Assembly: GCF_047663525.1 (NCBI RefSeq)
Contig: NC_092588.1
Span: 138,686,501-138,750,500 of the forward strand
Length of the DNA: 64,000 nucleotides
Source: Anas platyrhynchos
Taxonomy: Eukaryota > Chordata > Aves > Anseriformes > Anatidae
Reading direction: 5' to 3'
A model generated the notes under the pieces. The model worked only from the letters and a program-made list of their open reading frames with translations. It searched no databases and was not told the origin of the DNA. How positions within the stretch are numbered: the first letter of the stretch is position 1; each line of letters starts with the position of its first letter. Positions 45,410 to 59,358 of this stretch are shown piece after piece. A program made the translations under genes and the position numbers.

Positions 45410-48400
45410 GTGAGTTTCATTCTTTATCCTCTGCAAAAATGCATGTGAAAGTAGAAGCTTTTGTTCTCTTGCTCATTTCTTAAGCTCTTTAAGATTTTCA
45501 TGCAGCTTGATTATCCTTTATTTCATATTCATCCTAACTGGAGTTACAATCAATACAGATAGAGATACTGGTTCACTTTTAAAGAGAAAGGAAAAGTCTG
45601 GGTAGGACAAAGCTAAGAGTCAGAAGTCAAGACAGTCATGCATTCAGTTAATGATTTCTTTTGGATGCATCTTAATTACTGGGTATGTCTACTATGTGAA
45701 GTAAATGGAAAGAGTTGTGAAAAATAAGAAAGCGTAAAGAATGAAAGAGTGCTTTATGTGTATATCGGGTCCTTAGGATGACAATGTGTAAGAAGCAATG
45801 GAGTCTGTGCTATAATATTGGGGCAACTGAAAAAATATTGTAAAGGTCAGAGTCAAGAATGGCCCAGGAATAGCCACTGCAACCTTTACTGTAAGGCAAA
45901 GAGATGCAGTGAATGCTCTGTAGCTGACTGTGAACAGACTTCAGCTGGCTTTCCCTTTTGACGTTAAAATAGTGATAAGGTTCAAGGATATTTTCCCTAT
46001 CCATCCTTCAATTCATTAAATTTGTGGAGGATCAGGATATGAATTACAGCTTCTGAAAGCAGATACTGTGTCATGTGAGCTGTGCCAGCACCAGCCAGTG
46101 AAAAAAGGATGTCTACCCTGCACTCTGCCAGATCACATGGGCCAACCCCATGTGATGGCCCAATCACAAGCATCACAATTATTGGTGAGAATTCCTATTA
46201 TTAGACCCAATATGATTCAATTATGAGGGCAATGGCTGAAATTTTGTATATTACACTTTGCACTTAAGTAGTAAGCTGTAATAATTAAAAGATTTAATAT
46301 AAGATAAAACTTATAAAAAACTAAACGTATAAAACTTATAAAATAAACTTATAATAAAAATAAACTGAAAACTGTAAAAAACTAAAACTAAACTAAAGGA
46401 AAGAAGAAACTGTGTTGTAATTCTGAATCCAGATTTGAAGAAGTGAAACTTTCATAAATTACAAAGCTGTTAAAAATACACAGGACCTTCTGTGGAGAGA
46501 GAATATTGAACACAGATATAACAAGAATTGTCATAAATACATTAATCAAAATTTCTCCCGCACTTTCTATTCTGCTCACAGTTCGACACTGACAGTGCCC
46601 CTAACATCCTGTCCCTAGCTTAGGAATTTACTTTAGTGTTTGGAAGGGTATTGCATATTCTGTTGTGCTGTTACTCTTGGACAAATAGAAAGATGTTACA
46701 GGAATGCACAGACACATGCCTGGTATCTCTATATACTGCCCAGTATTGGTTCTTGTAACAATTGTTGAGTGATTTGGTTGTGTTTATATGTATTGATTTC
46801 TGATGATAAATGAATTACTAAGAGGATACTGGAAGAGGGCAAGGTAATAAGTCATAATTTTTCACCCTTAAAAAACAAACAAACCCCAAACAAACAAACA
46901 AAAATCAAATAAACAAAGGTCACGTGAAAAACAAACAAACAAACAAAACAGAACACAGCAATTACAGAAGGCAAAGGTCAAATAAACTTAACTTATTAGC
47001 TTTATTAACCACAATTATAGTCTGGTGGAAATGTATGTGCAGGAAGTGATGGCAGCCTTCTGAATATTCAGTGAGGCCTCTTTTAGAAATCTTGAAAGAA
47101 ATGTATATTTCATCACGGATGTGGAAAAACAAAATCCAGTATACTCATGAAAATTCTATTGTACTGATATTTTTGAAGCTACGTCATAATATAATTTATG
47201 TATTGTTATTGCTCTGCACTATATTTATATAAGATGCATTTATTTTTCCTTACCAGAAAGAAAGAAAAGGCTTGAAAATGCTGTCTGATGTGACAAAAGT
47301 GACTCAAATTTTGTCTTCTGACATGAGTCAGGAGATTAGCATAGAATTGTCAACAAAATACATATCTCTCCTTACAAGGTCCCTCATAATATGTTCACCA
47401 TAAATACATTAATTCTGATTATTTTGTTTTACAGATGATAAAATATTTTTAATATACAATGGGGATAGCAAACAGTGCTTAACTGCTCAGAGATCTCATG
47501 AAGTCACAACAGCTGCTTGCAACAAAAATAGTGAATTACAAAAATTCAGATGGGTGTCTGACCAGCAGGTGATGAGCATGGCATTTGCACAATGTCTGGG
47601 AGTGCCTTACAAGCAAGACCAGGCTAAAATTTCTTTGTATCCCTGCAACAAGAAAAGTGAATTCCAAAAATGGGAGTGCAGAAATGCAAGCTTGGCAATC
47701 CAAGGGGAAGATTTGTTTCTCAGTGCTGGCAAAAAGAGAAAAGACAATATTGTACTGAACAAGGTGTCAGGTACAACAAATAAATGGAAGATCCATGGAA
47801 CCAGGGATGACTTGTGTTCTCAAGGCCATGAAGGTAATGTTTGAAGATTAATCCTGACAGTGTCATGTTCTCACTTGTTTGCCATCACAGACTTCTTTTA
47901 TTTCTGCTCCCCTTAGTCTTAGCAGCTGTTCCCCCTGAAGCAATGTTGGATGATCAGTTCACACACTCAAGCTGCCATTCCTCCATCCAGAGACGCAGAG
48001 GTGCTTGGCTACAGAGTGAAAAAAAAAAAAATAATAAAATCATTTTTTTCTTCTATTTCTTTACTTTAAAAGCAAAGGTGGTTCTAAGTTATTTTAGTGA
48101 TTAGCTTTATTCTAAGCACTTTATTTAATTAAACAAGCTTAATTAAATAAACTAAAGCAGTTTACTAGTACTAGTGAAATTGTATTATCATTCTTGGATG
48201 AAAGACAAAAATCCTTAAGGTTTTTGCCAATAGTAAACATAAGGAAATAATTCTATACATGCTACCATTCTGTTACACAAGATATTTTCAGAAAATAGAG
48301 ATTCCTATACATATATTATCATTTCTCTTTTGTCCCCTCAGATCTGTTTACACTGCTAGGAAATGCCAATGGAGCTCCATGTGCCTTCCCTTTCAAACTC

Positions 48401-51400
48401 CATGGTAAATGGTACACTGGGTGCACGGCTGCTGGCCGGTCAGATGGCTTGCTCTGGTGTGCAACAACACCTGACTTCGAAGTGGATCACTTGTACGGAT
48501 TCTGTCCAACAGTCAGTAAGTCTCAAATGCTGAAATAGGTGTTATCACACAGCGTTGTTAGGTAAATACATCAATACTGAAATGCTGTTACAAACATGGA
48601 AAGGAAACTTCTTGTGGTGGCTTTATTTTACTAAAAGATGTGTTGCCATGACATAATCTTCCTTACAGAAGAAACAAAATACATCTCCTGTGAGTCTACA
48701 GTCAAACTGAAGTTGTCTGGGTATGTCCATCAGTAGTTAATACCTGAGAAAATACCAATATGTTTTAAATATGACCACATTTAGCCAAATCTCAAAATAG
48801 AGATGCTACTCACAGTCTTTAATTTTCCCTACCTCATTGCTATTTGTGGTAATGGTAGTACAACTGTCTCCATCCATGCAAATCTCTATTCTGCATGACA
48901 GTATTGGTCTACAGTCCATGGGAAGATAGTTTGTTTTCTGAAAACAAAAAGGAAGAAGATTGGTTCACAGGTCTTACTGGAAGAGCTGCATCATCAGCCT
49001 TTCCCCTGTAAAGTTTCCCACGTGACGGCTTCTCCCTTGCTTTGCTTCATGCTACACTGAAAGCCAACAGATAAATGTATGTGCATCTGAGAACAGACTC
49101 TGAAGGACAGCAAAATATAGCGTTACTGAAAATAATGAAAATACTGCCTAATATTTCAGTGTTATACCACAGACTCATTTTTCAATCAAATTTGTCATTT
49201 TGATAGATAGGAGAAACAAGATTCAGCTCATAATCAGCCAACAACCACCACCATCTTTTTCACTGACATTACTGAAGATGACTACCTGGTGCAATATTAC
49301 ACACAATAGCTTAAAAGAGGCCCTGTACACCCTCCCTGTACAAACTGGGAAACAAGAAGTATTTGGCATTATATAATTGTTGGACATTGTCATCAATACC
49401 TGAGTCTACAATTCAAAATGAATGTTAAATATTGAAATGGATTAGCAAGAAAGAAAAACAATAGAAAAAATAGGAAAGCTGTTTTTTTTTTTTTTTTTTT
49501 TTTTTTTTTCCTGAAGAATGGTTCAAGAAATCCAACTTATTTTCCTTAACAAAAGAAAAATCTAAGGGAAGTTGTAATCACAGTGTATTAGCAAATACCC
49601 GGAGATCAGTTTTGCTAAGAAAAAGCTCCCAGAAGACAATTTCTAAGTTCTAGTGACCCACAAAGAATAGAAACAGGATGTACAAAAAAAAAATTTAAAA
49701 AAAAATAAATGATGACATAACTTAAAGAGTAAAGTTTCCATCATTGAAAATCTTTGCATTTCAGCTGTATTTCAGAGAAGAATTAATTCAGATATAGCTT
49801 ATGAGCTTCTGAAAATCTGAAAAGATTTTCAGAGTAGATAATGGCTAAGGTGTAGTTTTGCTTTATTGCTTTATTTTTTTTTTTTTAACCTGAAGAGTAT
49901 CAGATTTGGCAGAAAATTTGTAAATGAAGGATAAAAGATCATCTCTGTTAATGTCAATAGCAAACCCTCTTTTACTTAATAAAGAGCACACTAACTGAAA
50001 AGTATGGGTTTTAGGGGTTTAGGCTTGTTTAGAATGATATAATTTCACAAGTAAATTTGTAGTTAAATTTTCTCATAACATTTTTTATATTTCTAACAAA
50101 CTGCACTATTAAATATCTTTTCTCTCACACAGGCAGTGACAATGACAAATTTTGGAGTGTAGATCCTTTAACAGGAACCTACTACCAGATAAACTTCCAG
50201 TCAGCTCTCACATGGCACCAAGCAAGGAAGAGCTGCCAACAACAGAATGCAGAGCTGCTAAGTGTCACAGAGATACATGAGCAAATGTATCTTAGAGGTG
50301 AGCAAACAAGCAATGAAAAGAGTGTCAAGGAGTTTTTGTCTGATTAAAAATCTTTTGGTGCTTTAATCACATCACAATGAATAATTAAATTATTATTAGC
50401 ATTTCCACTGCTAGGAAAGTATTGACATTACTGTAAGTAACACTTTTAAAAAGTGGAACTTATAAAAGCTGTGGAGTTGTCAGTTAAGATTAGTTTTATT
50501 ATTATTATTCTTTGCAAATAATTTAAAATTTTCCAGTTAATTAAGCAAGATTTGGATCAAATTCAGTACATATGAACATACCAGTCCAAGAAAAGAACCT
50601 TATAACAAAATCATTATAGTAGATAGTCAATATATGACTTTTGTACTAAGAAATCAGTATTCTTTTTGTAGACCTAATAAAACAGATTTTTTAAAATAAC
50701 ATAAAAATTTTGTACAAAACACCAGTGAAAATCTGCATAAAGACTTTGTGGCTTTATGCATGGACTCTGTAGAATGAAGACCCTGAATTAATTTCACCAA
50801 ACTTTACTAAACTTGTAAATGTTAACAGTTGCAATTCAGTAAGCCCCTTTTTAGGGCTTATTGCTTACATACAACCATAGAATAATATTAAATTCAGATA
50901 AAGTAATATGTCAACTAATCTTTTCCCATGCTCTACCTTTCACCTGCAGAATAAAGTCTCTGAATTTATTACTAGTAAACACAGATTCTGTGCTGAACTT
51001 GGAAATCACTAACAGACATTTATTATCCTCCTCTGAAACTTGAGGTCATGGAGCATTTCATAACAAATGTGATGAGAATTCCCACTCTTTTGGTTACCTA
51101 GATCTGATTGACAGCAAGAGATCCCCCCTCTGGATTGGGCTTAACAGTCTGAATCTCAACAGCGGCTGGCAGTGGAGCGGTGGCTTTCCTTTCAGATACT
51201 TAAACTGGGCAACAGGTTGTAATCTTATTTTGTTAACAGATTTTTGAATGAATCATTCCTGACAGAATGTTGAATGCATATTAACTACAGAACTGTAGTA
51301 TTCCCCATGAATACAATGAATTAAGTTTGAAAGGTTTATGAGACATGAGATTAAAAAACTGAGAATGATGATTTTTTTTTTCACTGTGTATCAAAAGGAG

Positions 51401-54400
51401 TTTCTAACAGAAGGGTTAAATAAACTTATGCTCTACCAGATGTAACTAAAGTGAAAAGCGCTGAGTTGTAGCATACCATACTTACCTTCAAGCGAGCTAA
51501 AACCCATGTCTCCAGCTCACATAAGGGTTATCAGACCTTGCTGCTTGCAAGGACTCAGCTGTCCGAACATCAGCCTTTCCCTTCGCCTCCTACACTTTTC
51601 TTCCTTTCTAGTCTCCTCTTTAAAATTCGAGAAAGGCTGTAAATGGAGTTCACAGCACTGGCAGTTTGTCTTTGAAGATCTCCTGCTGGTTGTCATGGTA
51701 GCAGTGTGCAGCAAATGCCGAATGTTCGTTTACTAAGTCCATCTTTTGGCTCTCCTTACGTCTCAAAGGCTCCCCTGCACCACCTGTTTTTGTCTGGCAC
51801 AAAGAATGGGGGGAAAGCTCAGTGCCACTGAGCCTGATAGAGGGTTTTCTACCCTCTAGTCAAATCCCTTCAGGCTTGCAGAGAAGAGGAGAAGCTGGTC
51901 CTCAGGTTAAGCAGCCCACACCCTGGAGTTCCTGTATCCAGACAAAATGACTACTATATATTTCCAGTTTAATGCATAACTATTGTAAATTGTATCTTTT
52001 GTGAGAGGAGAGACTCACTGAACTATGAACCTCTGTGAGAAGAGGAACACTGCTCATTCCCCTAACACAGTGGTCCTAGAGAACCTCCTGGAGGGCAGGA
52101 CGCAGAGGCAGGCGGGGCAGAGACATGCACCCAGCAGAAGGGCATGTGAGAAGACCTTGCTTGCAGCAAGGAACAAATCTGCAGTTCTCACTGAGGGGGC
52201 ATGCAGAAAGGACCTTTCTGAAGGGCCTGAGTGGACATTTTTCATTCCAGCACAATGCTGAAAGATGCTGGACTGGAAGCTAACATACAAAGGAAAGACT
52301 ACCCTGCAAGGGCAATGTGGAAACAGGGAGATTTGCTTTCCCATTTTGTGATTTGGCATGTCTCATCCAACTGATTCGTTATTATATTTTAGGAATTCCA
52401 TATTATGGTTTTTGTGCTCCACTGAACACAGTTGTAGGAACTTGAAACCATTTAACATGCTCCCACAAAGAAGAATCATACCCTGCTGGACTTTGATCAA
52501 TTCACATCACTCTCTGTTCAACTGCTAGACAACAGATCTCACAGATCAGTTAATTTTTCTTTTTACATTTTCTCTCTTTTTTTTTTTTTTTTTAAATAAT
52601 ATTCACTCAATGAACTTGGTTTTGTTCTATAATACAGACCTAGAATTCTAATTTTCATTTTTTGAAACTTCTTTTTATCACTAGCAGATCATGGCTCTTA
52701 CTCTGAAGAACATTTTTCTCTCTTCGCATCTGAAAAATTCCTTACCTGAATATCAATTAAGAAAAGACGCTGCCTTACTGTTTTCCTGCTCCAAAATATT
52801 AGCTCAAACGGTGTCCTTTGACTTAGGGCTTTAAGCTCATTACTAATTAGTTCTATTAGTATAACAGGGTACTGACTGCAAAATGTACACAAAACAAGAT
52901 GTTTCATGAGTTATGAAACCATGAGCTCTGATTTCCTACAGTTTGAGTGCAGCATCACTACCATGGCAGTATCAGATACCCCTTCAGTGTCTGGAAGGGG
53001 TCTTCTGTCCAGTATCTACTGACTGGGCAAGAGCATTAGCTGTGCTGCAGCTGGTTGTGAGCTATACATTTGATGACTTTTAATGGATCTATGGCTGACA
53101 CTCACGTACGGGCTGATTAAATGGTCAATGGGACAAGGAGAGAACTTGCTGCACCATTTCCATCAGTGTGGGCTCTAAGTTTAGTCTCTCTTTTGTGCAA
53201 ACTGACAACTTTCACAAAACTTATAGGACCATCATATTTTTGAGACTGTAATTCTGCAATCAGATATGGCAGAAAATGTGAATTATGCAACAAGCATCGA
53301 AAAAAAATGTTTTGATGGGTACTTTTAAATTACATTTCCTTATCTGCAGTAGAAAAATAAATGTAGCAATGAAGTCATGAGTCTATAATTGACACATGAA
53401 AAGGCTGGAAGTAAATTGTTCTTTCAGCTGCTGACATAAAACCTGTGCTACATAAAAATAATTTGTTTTTCACTTTATGAAGGAAGTCCTTCTCCTGAGC
53501 CTGAGAAACTCTGTGCAGTACTAAATCCCAGAAGAGATGCTAAATGGGAAAACCAGCCATGTGAGAAGAAAGTTGGCTATATCTGTAAAAAGGAAAACTT
53601 CACATTGGATCCTTTCAGTCTTCCATCAGGTATGTCAAGCAAATAGAAAACCTTTGATAAAAACAAAATTTGTGTCACTTAGATGAAATTCCACGGCTAC
53701 TTAAAAAAGAAAAAAAAAAAAAAAAAGTCATTTTCACTTGATGTGAAACTGCTTTGTCTACTGCTTTGATGAGTAGAACAGAACAAAGCATGTTTTATTT
53801 CTTAAACCAAGTACATTTAAATATTGGAAATGTTCCTGAAACTTAGGAACCACATAAGCAATTTTTAATTCATGCAATTTTTAATTCATGCAATTTTTAA
53901 TTCATACATGATTCCAGACGCAATGATCTAACCCATGTGTTATCACAGATGTACCAAGACTGTACATCCTAGTGTGAAAGAAAATAAAGTTAGGTATGCT
54001 TCACCATCCCTGAGGCGTGTTCTAACAAAAAAATCTAGGCTTCTCACTGAAATCTGGGAGATGGCACCAACAGGCTAGAGCCCTTCTCTATGAGATTGTA
54101 TGTGACCTGCAAAGACGGCAAAATAGATCGACTTCCTTCAGACCACTTTTCCACTGCACTGTTTTATTTTCTTGTTCTCTGGTGATTAATTTAGTGACAA
54201 CTATCAGGGAAAGCCACGGAATTACTTGTGCTGCAGTAATAATGCCTGTATGAAACTTGCAAAATAAAATTGGATGGGATATATTGTATGAAAACACCGC
54301 ATGTACCGCATGTGCAATTTCAAAATATTTCCCCATCCAAAAGTGAACATTTCACACTAGTGAAGACCAGTTACCATGGGCTCTGTTTTTTATGATTTTT

Positions 54401-57400
54401 TTTTTTTTTTAAATACAGCATGTTTTCTGTAAAAGTACAATGTGCAACAGCAAACAGACTAAAATGTTTTACACATCTGAGGAATGAATAGAAGTACTGC
54501 TTATTTGTAATCACTCAGTTTTCACTTGAATTAGCTTATTATTTGATTTCAAATGTCATTGTATTGTTTGCATCATTTAAAAACTTGAAATATGTATTTA
54601 TTTTGAGGGGATGCGCTGCCAGTTAAATGCCCAGAAGGATGGTTGCCCTATGCAGGTCATTGTTATATGGTTCATAGAGAGCCCAGGGTATGGAAAGAAG
54701 CCTTAACTTCCTGCAATGAGAGCAATGGCAATCTGGTCAGTATTCACAATCCTGAAGAGCATGGCTTCATACTATCTCAGCTTGGTTACAGTGAGTATTT
54801 ATATAGGGAGGTGTTTATGACAAATGGGAAATTATATTATTCTAAATTTTACAGCATTTAAAAAAAGTTTCTTATTTGTTTCATATGATTATTTACAGGG
54901 AAACATACAGATATATAGCTAAAAATAAATAAATAAATAAAATAAAAAGAAAAAAATATCACAAAAATCCCCATAAACACGAGTGGAATCTTTAGCACTC
55001 TCTCTTTTATTTTTCATTGTTTTCAGTTTGATTTTCATTTGTTTTTGATTGCATAAAATCACTTTAAGGAAAAAACAGCTCTATTTGGGCTACAGTGTTT
55101 AGGCTGATTTTCTGCCTCAGATACCTTGTAGCTATAGCTACAGGGAGCAGCTTTTACTGATAAAGCTAAGGAATTTCATTTCCTGCTGGTATCTCACTTT
55201 TTAACTTCTTGAAAGAAGAATGTGAATGAGATCTTAAAATACACTTCCCTGTCATTTAATCCAAATAAATTTGTATTGAAACATGACAATATCAGCTTAT
55301 CTCCTAGAAATCTTGCTCCTGTCACAACAGGTGTCTCTCACAGGTGAATTTTTGTTTTTAGAAGCTACAGATGAGCTGTGGATTGGCCTGAATGACCTCA
55401 GCATGCAGATGTATTTTGAGTGGAGTGATGGGATTCCTGTAACATACACCAAATGGTTGCCTGGAGAACCAACCCATGCAATCAATGGACAAGAAGATTG
55501 TGTTGTTATGGCAGGAGAGGTAAAATTATCCCACCTTTCTGCAGCACTATACTGTTTCATTTTTGTTTCTAGTATGAGTGCACGGAACTAGAGAATGATG
55601 TCTTTATTCACTCAAAGGATGGTTGTTCTAAATTAAATTAGAGATAACTAGATAAATGCTCATATCTGACTGTGGGTGTACATTATATGCCAAGCAAACC
55701 TTAACAGACTGCCTATGACATTTAACACAACCTCACATTTAAGCACGAATACTTGGAATTAATTCAAAGAACACAGAACTTTATTTTCCCACTGAAGAAA
55801 TATTGTAAAAAAATAACCAATAAAATTTCTAAAGGAAACGCATCCTGTCCGGCTAATTTTCACCTCTTCCTAAATTGCACCTAGGATGGATACTGGGCAG
55901 ACATTCCTTGTGATAGGAATTTAGGTTATATCTGCAAAAGAAAGCCACTACAGGGAGTTTCTGGGACCCTAAAGACTGATCCTGCCTGTCTGAAGGTAAA
56001 AATAAAATATCTTCAATAATCTGGTTAACAAAACTTCATTGTCTTCACAAGGTCCACTTGACATCGAGATCATCTTTTTCCTCTAGTAAGTGTGTTTGTA
56101 AATCAAGAGTGATAATTTTCAATATATTCTCTTACTTACAGTAAAGCTATTCTTAATTTTGTTATTGCTAATATGAGTCATCCGCATTATTTTCAGAATG
56201 GTCTGCGAAAAAGGCTAAAGCCATTACTGTGGTTTTGTGCATATGTTATATTCTTCTACTAACCATCTGTGGTTATCTAAGATGTAGTAGAAACTGGGAA
56301 CAATTTTTGAACAATGACGTGATGTAAGATGACAAATCTAATTGCTAATGAAGTCAAATCAAAACAATCTTTTTTTTTTTTTTTTTTTATAAATGAATTT
56401 ATTTTTAGAACAAGTTATTGTATCCTACTGCTTTTATTCTTCTCTTTATTTCTTCCATTTACTTTCCTGTTTACTAGTGCTCAATAATTAGTAACATTTC
56501 CCACAGCCCTATACAGGGAACACAGCAGAGGCTCATTGCACTAACTGGAACTAGGCAGATATAAAATATTGAGCACAGATATACATATATATATACATTA
56601 ACCGTTAACCTTTCTTGGGCACAGCAAGTATACCTTGAGCTGGTAAAGAAGGGGAAACTGGAATTCAGCTGTATGTATGTAATTTTGAATATTTTCTTTC
56701 TCAATATAGAATCACAGAATGGTTTAGATTGGAAGGGACCTTAAAGATAACCCAGTTCCACCCCCCCTACCATGGGCAGGGACACCTCCCACCAGATCAG
56801 GTTGCCCAAAGCCCCATCCAGCCTGGCCTTGAACACCTCCAGGGATAGGGCATACACAGCTTCTCTGAACAACTTATTCCAGTGCCTCACCACCCTCATA
56901 GTCAAGAATTTGTTACTTCTATCTAATCTAAACTTCACCTGTTTTAGTTTAAAACCATACTCCTTGTCCTATCACTACAGTCCCTGACAAACATTTCCTC
57001 ACCAGCTTTCCTGTAGGCCCCCTTTCTGTACTGGAAGGCCCCTATAAGGTTTCCCCAGAGACTTCTCTTGTCCAGACTGAACAACCACAACTCCCTCAGC
57101 CTGTCTTCATAGGAGAAGTGCTCCAGACCTTTCATCATTGGTAGTTTTTATGCTATATCTTCAGTTGGACTTTTAAAGTGAACTGATGGGTTAAATCAAT
57201 TAATTAGTCTAGTTACAGTTCTTTTAGCCTAGAAACGTAAGTACATTTGACTCAGTGTCTCACTATAACACAGACCATTCTCTGTGGTTCTGAGCAAAGA
57301 AATGTTTTATTCATCTACATCTGAATACACTCCCCATTCTACATGCCTCTGACTTTTCTTAGTTAAAATGTACGATTTATTAGTTGTTGAAAGAGAGGGA

Positions 57401-59277
57401 ATCATGTAAATTAAATCTCTCTCTGTAGGCTCACAAAACTTAATTATTATGTCTACTGGATTTCAAATGAATATGTTATCACATTAACTTATGTTAAAAA
57501 TATGTGGATTTAAAACTGTACATTGAAATTCAAGTACTAAAACATATGCTCTTTATCTACAAGTGTATTACATGTGCTCTTCTTGACAGGGCTGGGAAAG
57601 GCATGGCTTTTACTGCTATCTAGTTGGACATACACCTTTAACATTTTCAGAAGCAAAGAAAACCTGTGAAAGGAGTGGTGGTTATTTAACAAGTATAGCA
57701 GACAGGTATGAGAAGAATCTAAACATTGTACTTCTGGTGGAAAACTTATGGCATTTTATAAAATAGTTGAGAATGTCAGGGAAAAAAAAAAAAAAAAGTG
57801 GAACCATAAAAGAATGACCTTTTTCTGGAGAAAAATATTAAATACAGTACATCTTGACTAACCAAATGTTCATTACTCCTTCATGTTTTCCAGTACTCAA
57901 AGAAAAGATCACAGTTGCTTCTTCTCTGTGTGGAGCAGTTTTTCAGTATATCACAGCCTTGACTACTGTTGAAGCTAGTTCCTCTGGTATCCACTTAAGT
58001 GAGGCATTTCCACAAAAAAGGAAACCTAAAGGGGTTTGAGGGTCATTCCCTAAAGGGAATGACTCCATTCATTCTGGTCTTGTGTAGTTTAGGGTGCTGA
58101 GAAACAGCAAACTAAAGGATAACTAAGTTTCATCCTCATCTAACTTCTCACCTCATTTCAGATATGAGCAAGCCTACCTGACCAGTTTTGTTGGTCTGAG
58201 CACTGAGAAGTACTTCTGGATTGGTCTCACCGACACAGGAGAGCAAGGGATCTTCAAATGGGTGACTGGTGAAGGCGTTTTCTACACAAACTGGAACTCA
58301 GCAATGCCTGGTACTCTTTTTCATGTGCAGTCTTTGTAGTTTGTGTTTAAAAGCAGGATCTTAAAGTCCTGTGCTGGAGAAAAAGGACACAGAAGTTACA
58401 AGCTTTCAAATGTCATTTAGGAAATGGTGTAATGGTTAGGCAGATCTTTGTACCTTTGCATCCTCATCGATTTGTCCACAGCTGCTCCTCTCTGTCCCCA
58501 AGATATCATGCTTAGGGTGTGTTACATATATATGCTTTTGGAAATAAAGGCATGAAATCTTGCAGTTTTGATGGGTTCCCTGCCCTGTATGACAGCATCC
58601 AACTGTAAATCTTTCCCTTGGAACCCAGCCTTGGTGACATATGGTCAACACAATGGCCTTCTTCAGGCATTGCTTTATTTCACCGTGTGAAAAATGTAAA
58701 GGAAAAGAGACTTACACGAAGTATATGTATACCTTTGCCCTTCTCACTGCCTCTTCACTTCTCAATAGCAGCAAAGACAGAGTAGGCACTGAGGACTGAG
58801 ATCTTTGTCTGGTCTTGCCAGTAGCTGTTCCCCAAAGACCAATCCTTTTCCTGTGATGCTGCACTTAGTAGCATCCCTGAAGTCAACCTGCAAGATTGCT
58901 GAAACTGCAACTGCAAGTAGTCAGTAGTCATTCCTTAAGGTTTTGGTCAAAGGAGACTATCTCAGGGCTTCCCTTCTGTAATCCCAGACAACCCTCTGAG
59001 TTACTGCAGCAAATGAAAACATTTCAGTACCTGAATCAACATAAAGAGGCATAAATTACAGTAGGATAATCACAAATATGTCTCAGCTAGTGTCATTTCC
59101 AGCTCTGGGTTTGCCTCTGGACTCTCCTGGGCTGTTTCTTGGTGACATCAGTTTAGTATGCTATGACAGCACCTGGAGGCAGTCAGGGCTTGAAGGTGCT
59201 CTGCCAGCACCTCTAAGTAAGCACTCCAAGCACCAGAGGGTTAGTTGCATAGGTTTGTTTGGTTGTTTTCCTTCTTT

Positions 59278-59358
<81 letters not shown>

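Noticed and set aside
52025..52359. Overlapping frames on both strands in copy 3 intron 5
   Set aside because: GC-richer DNA has few stops by chance; no recognisable protein features.
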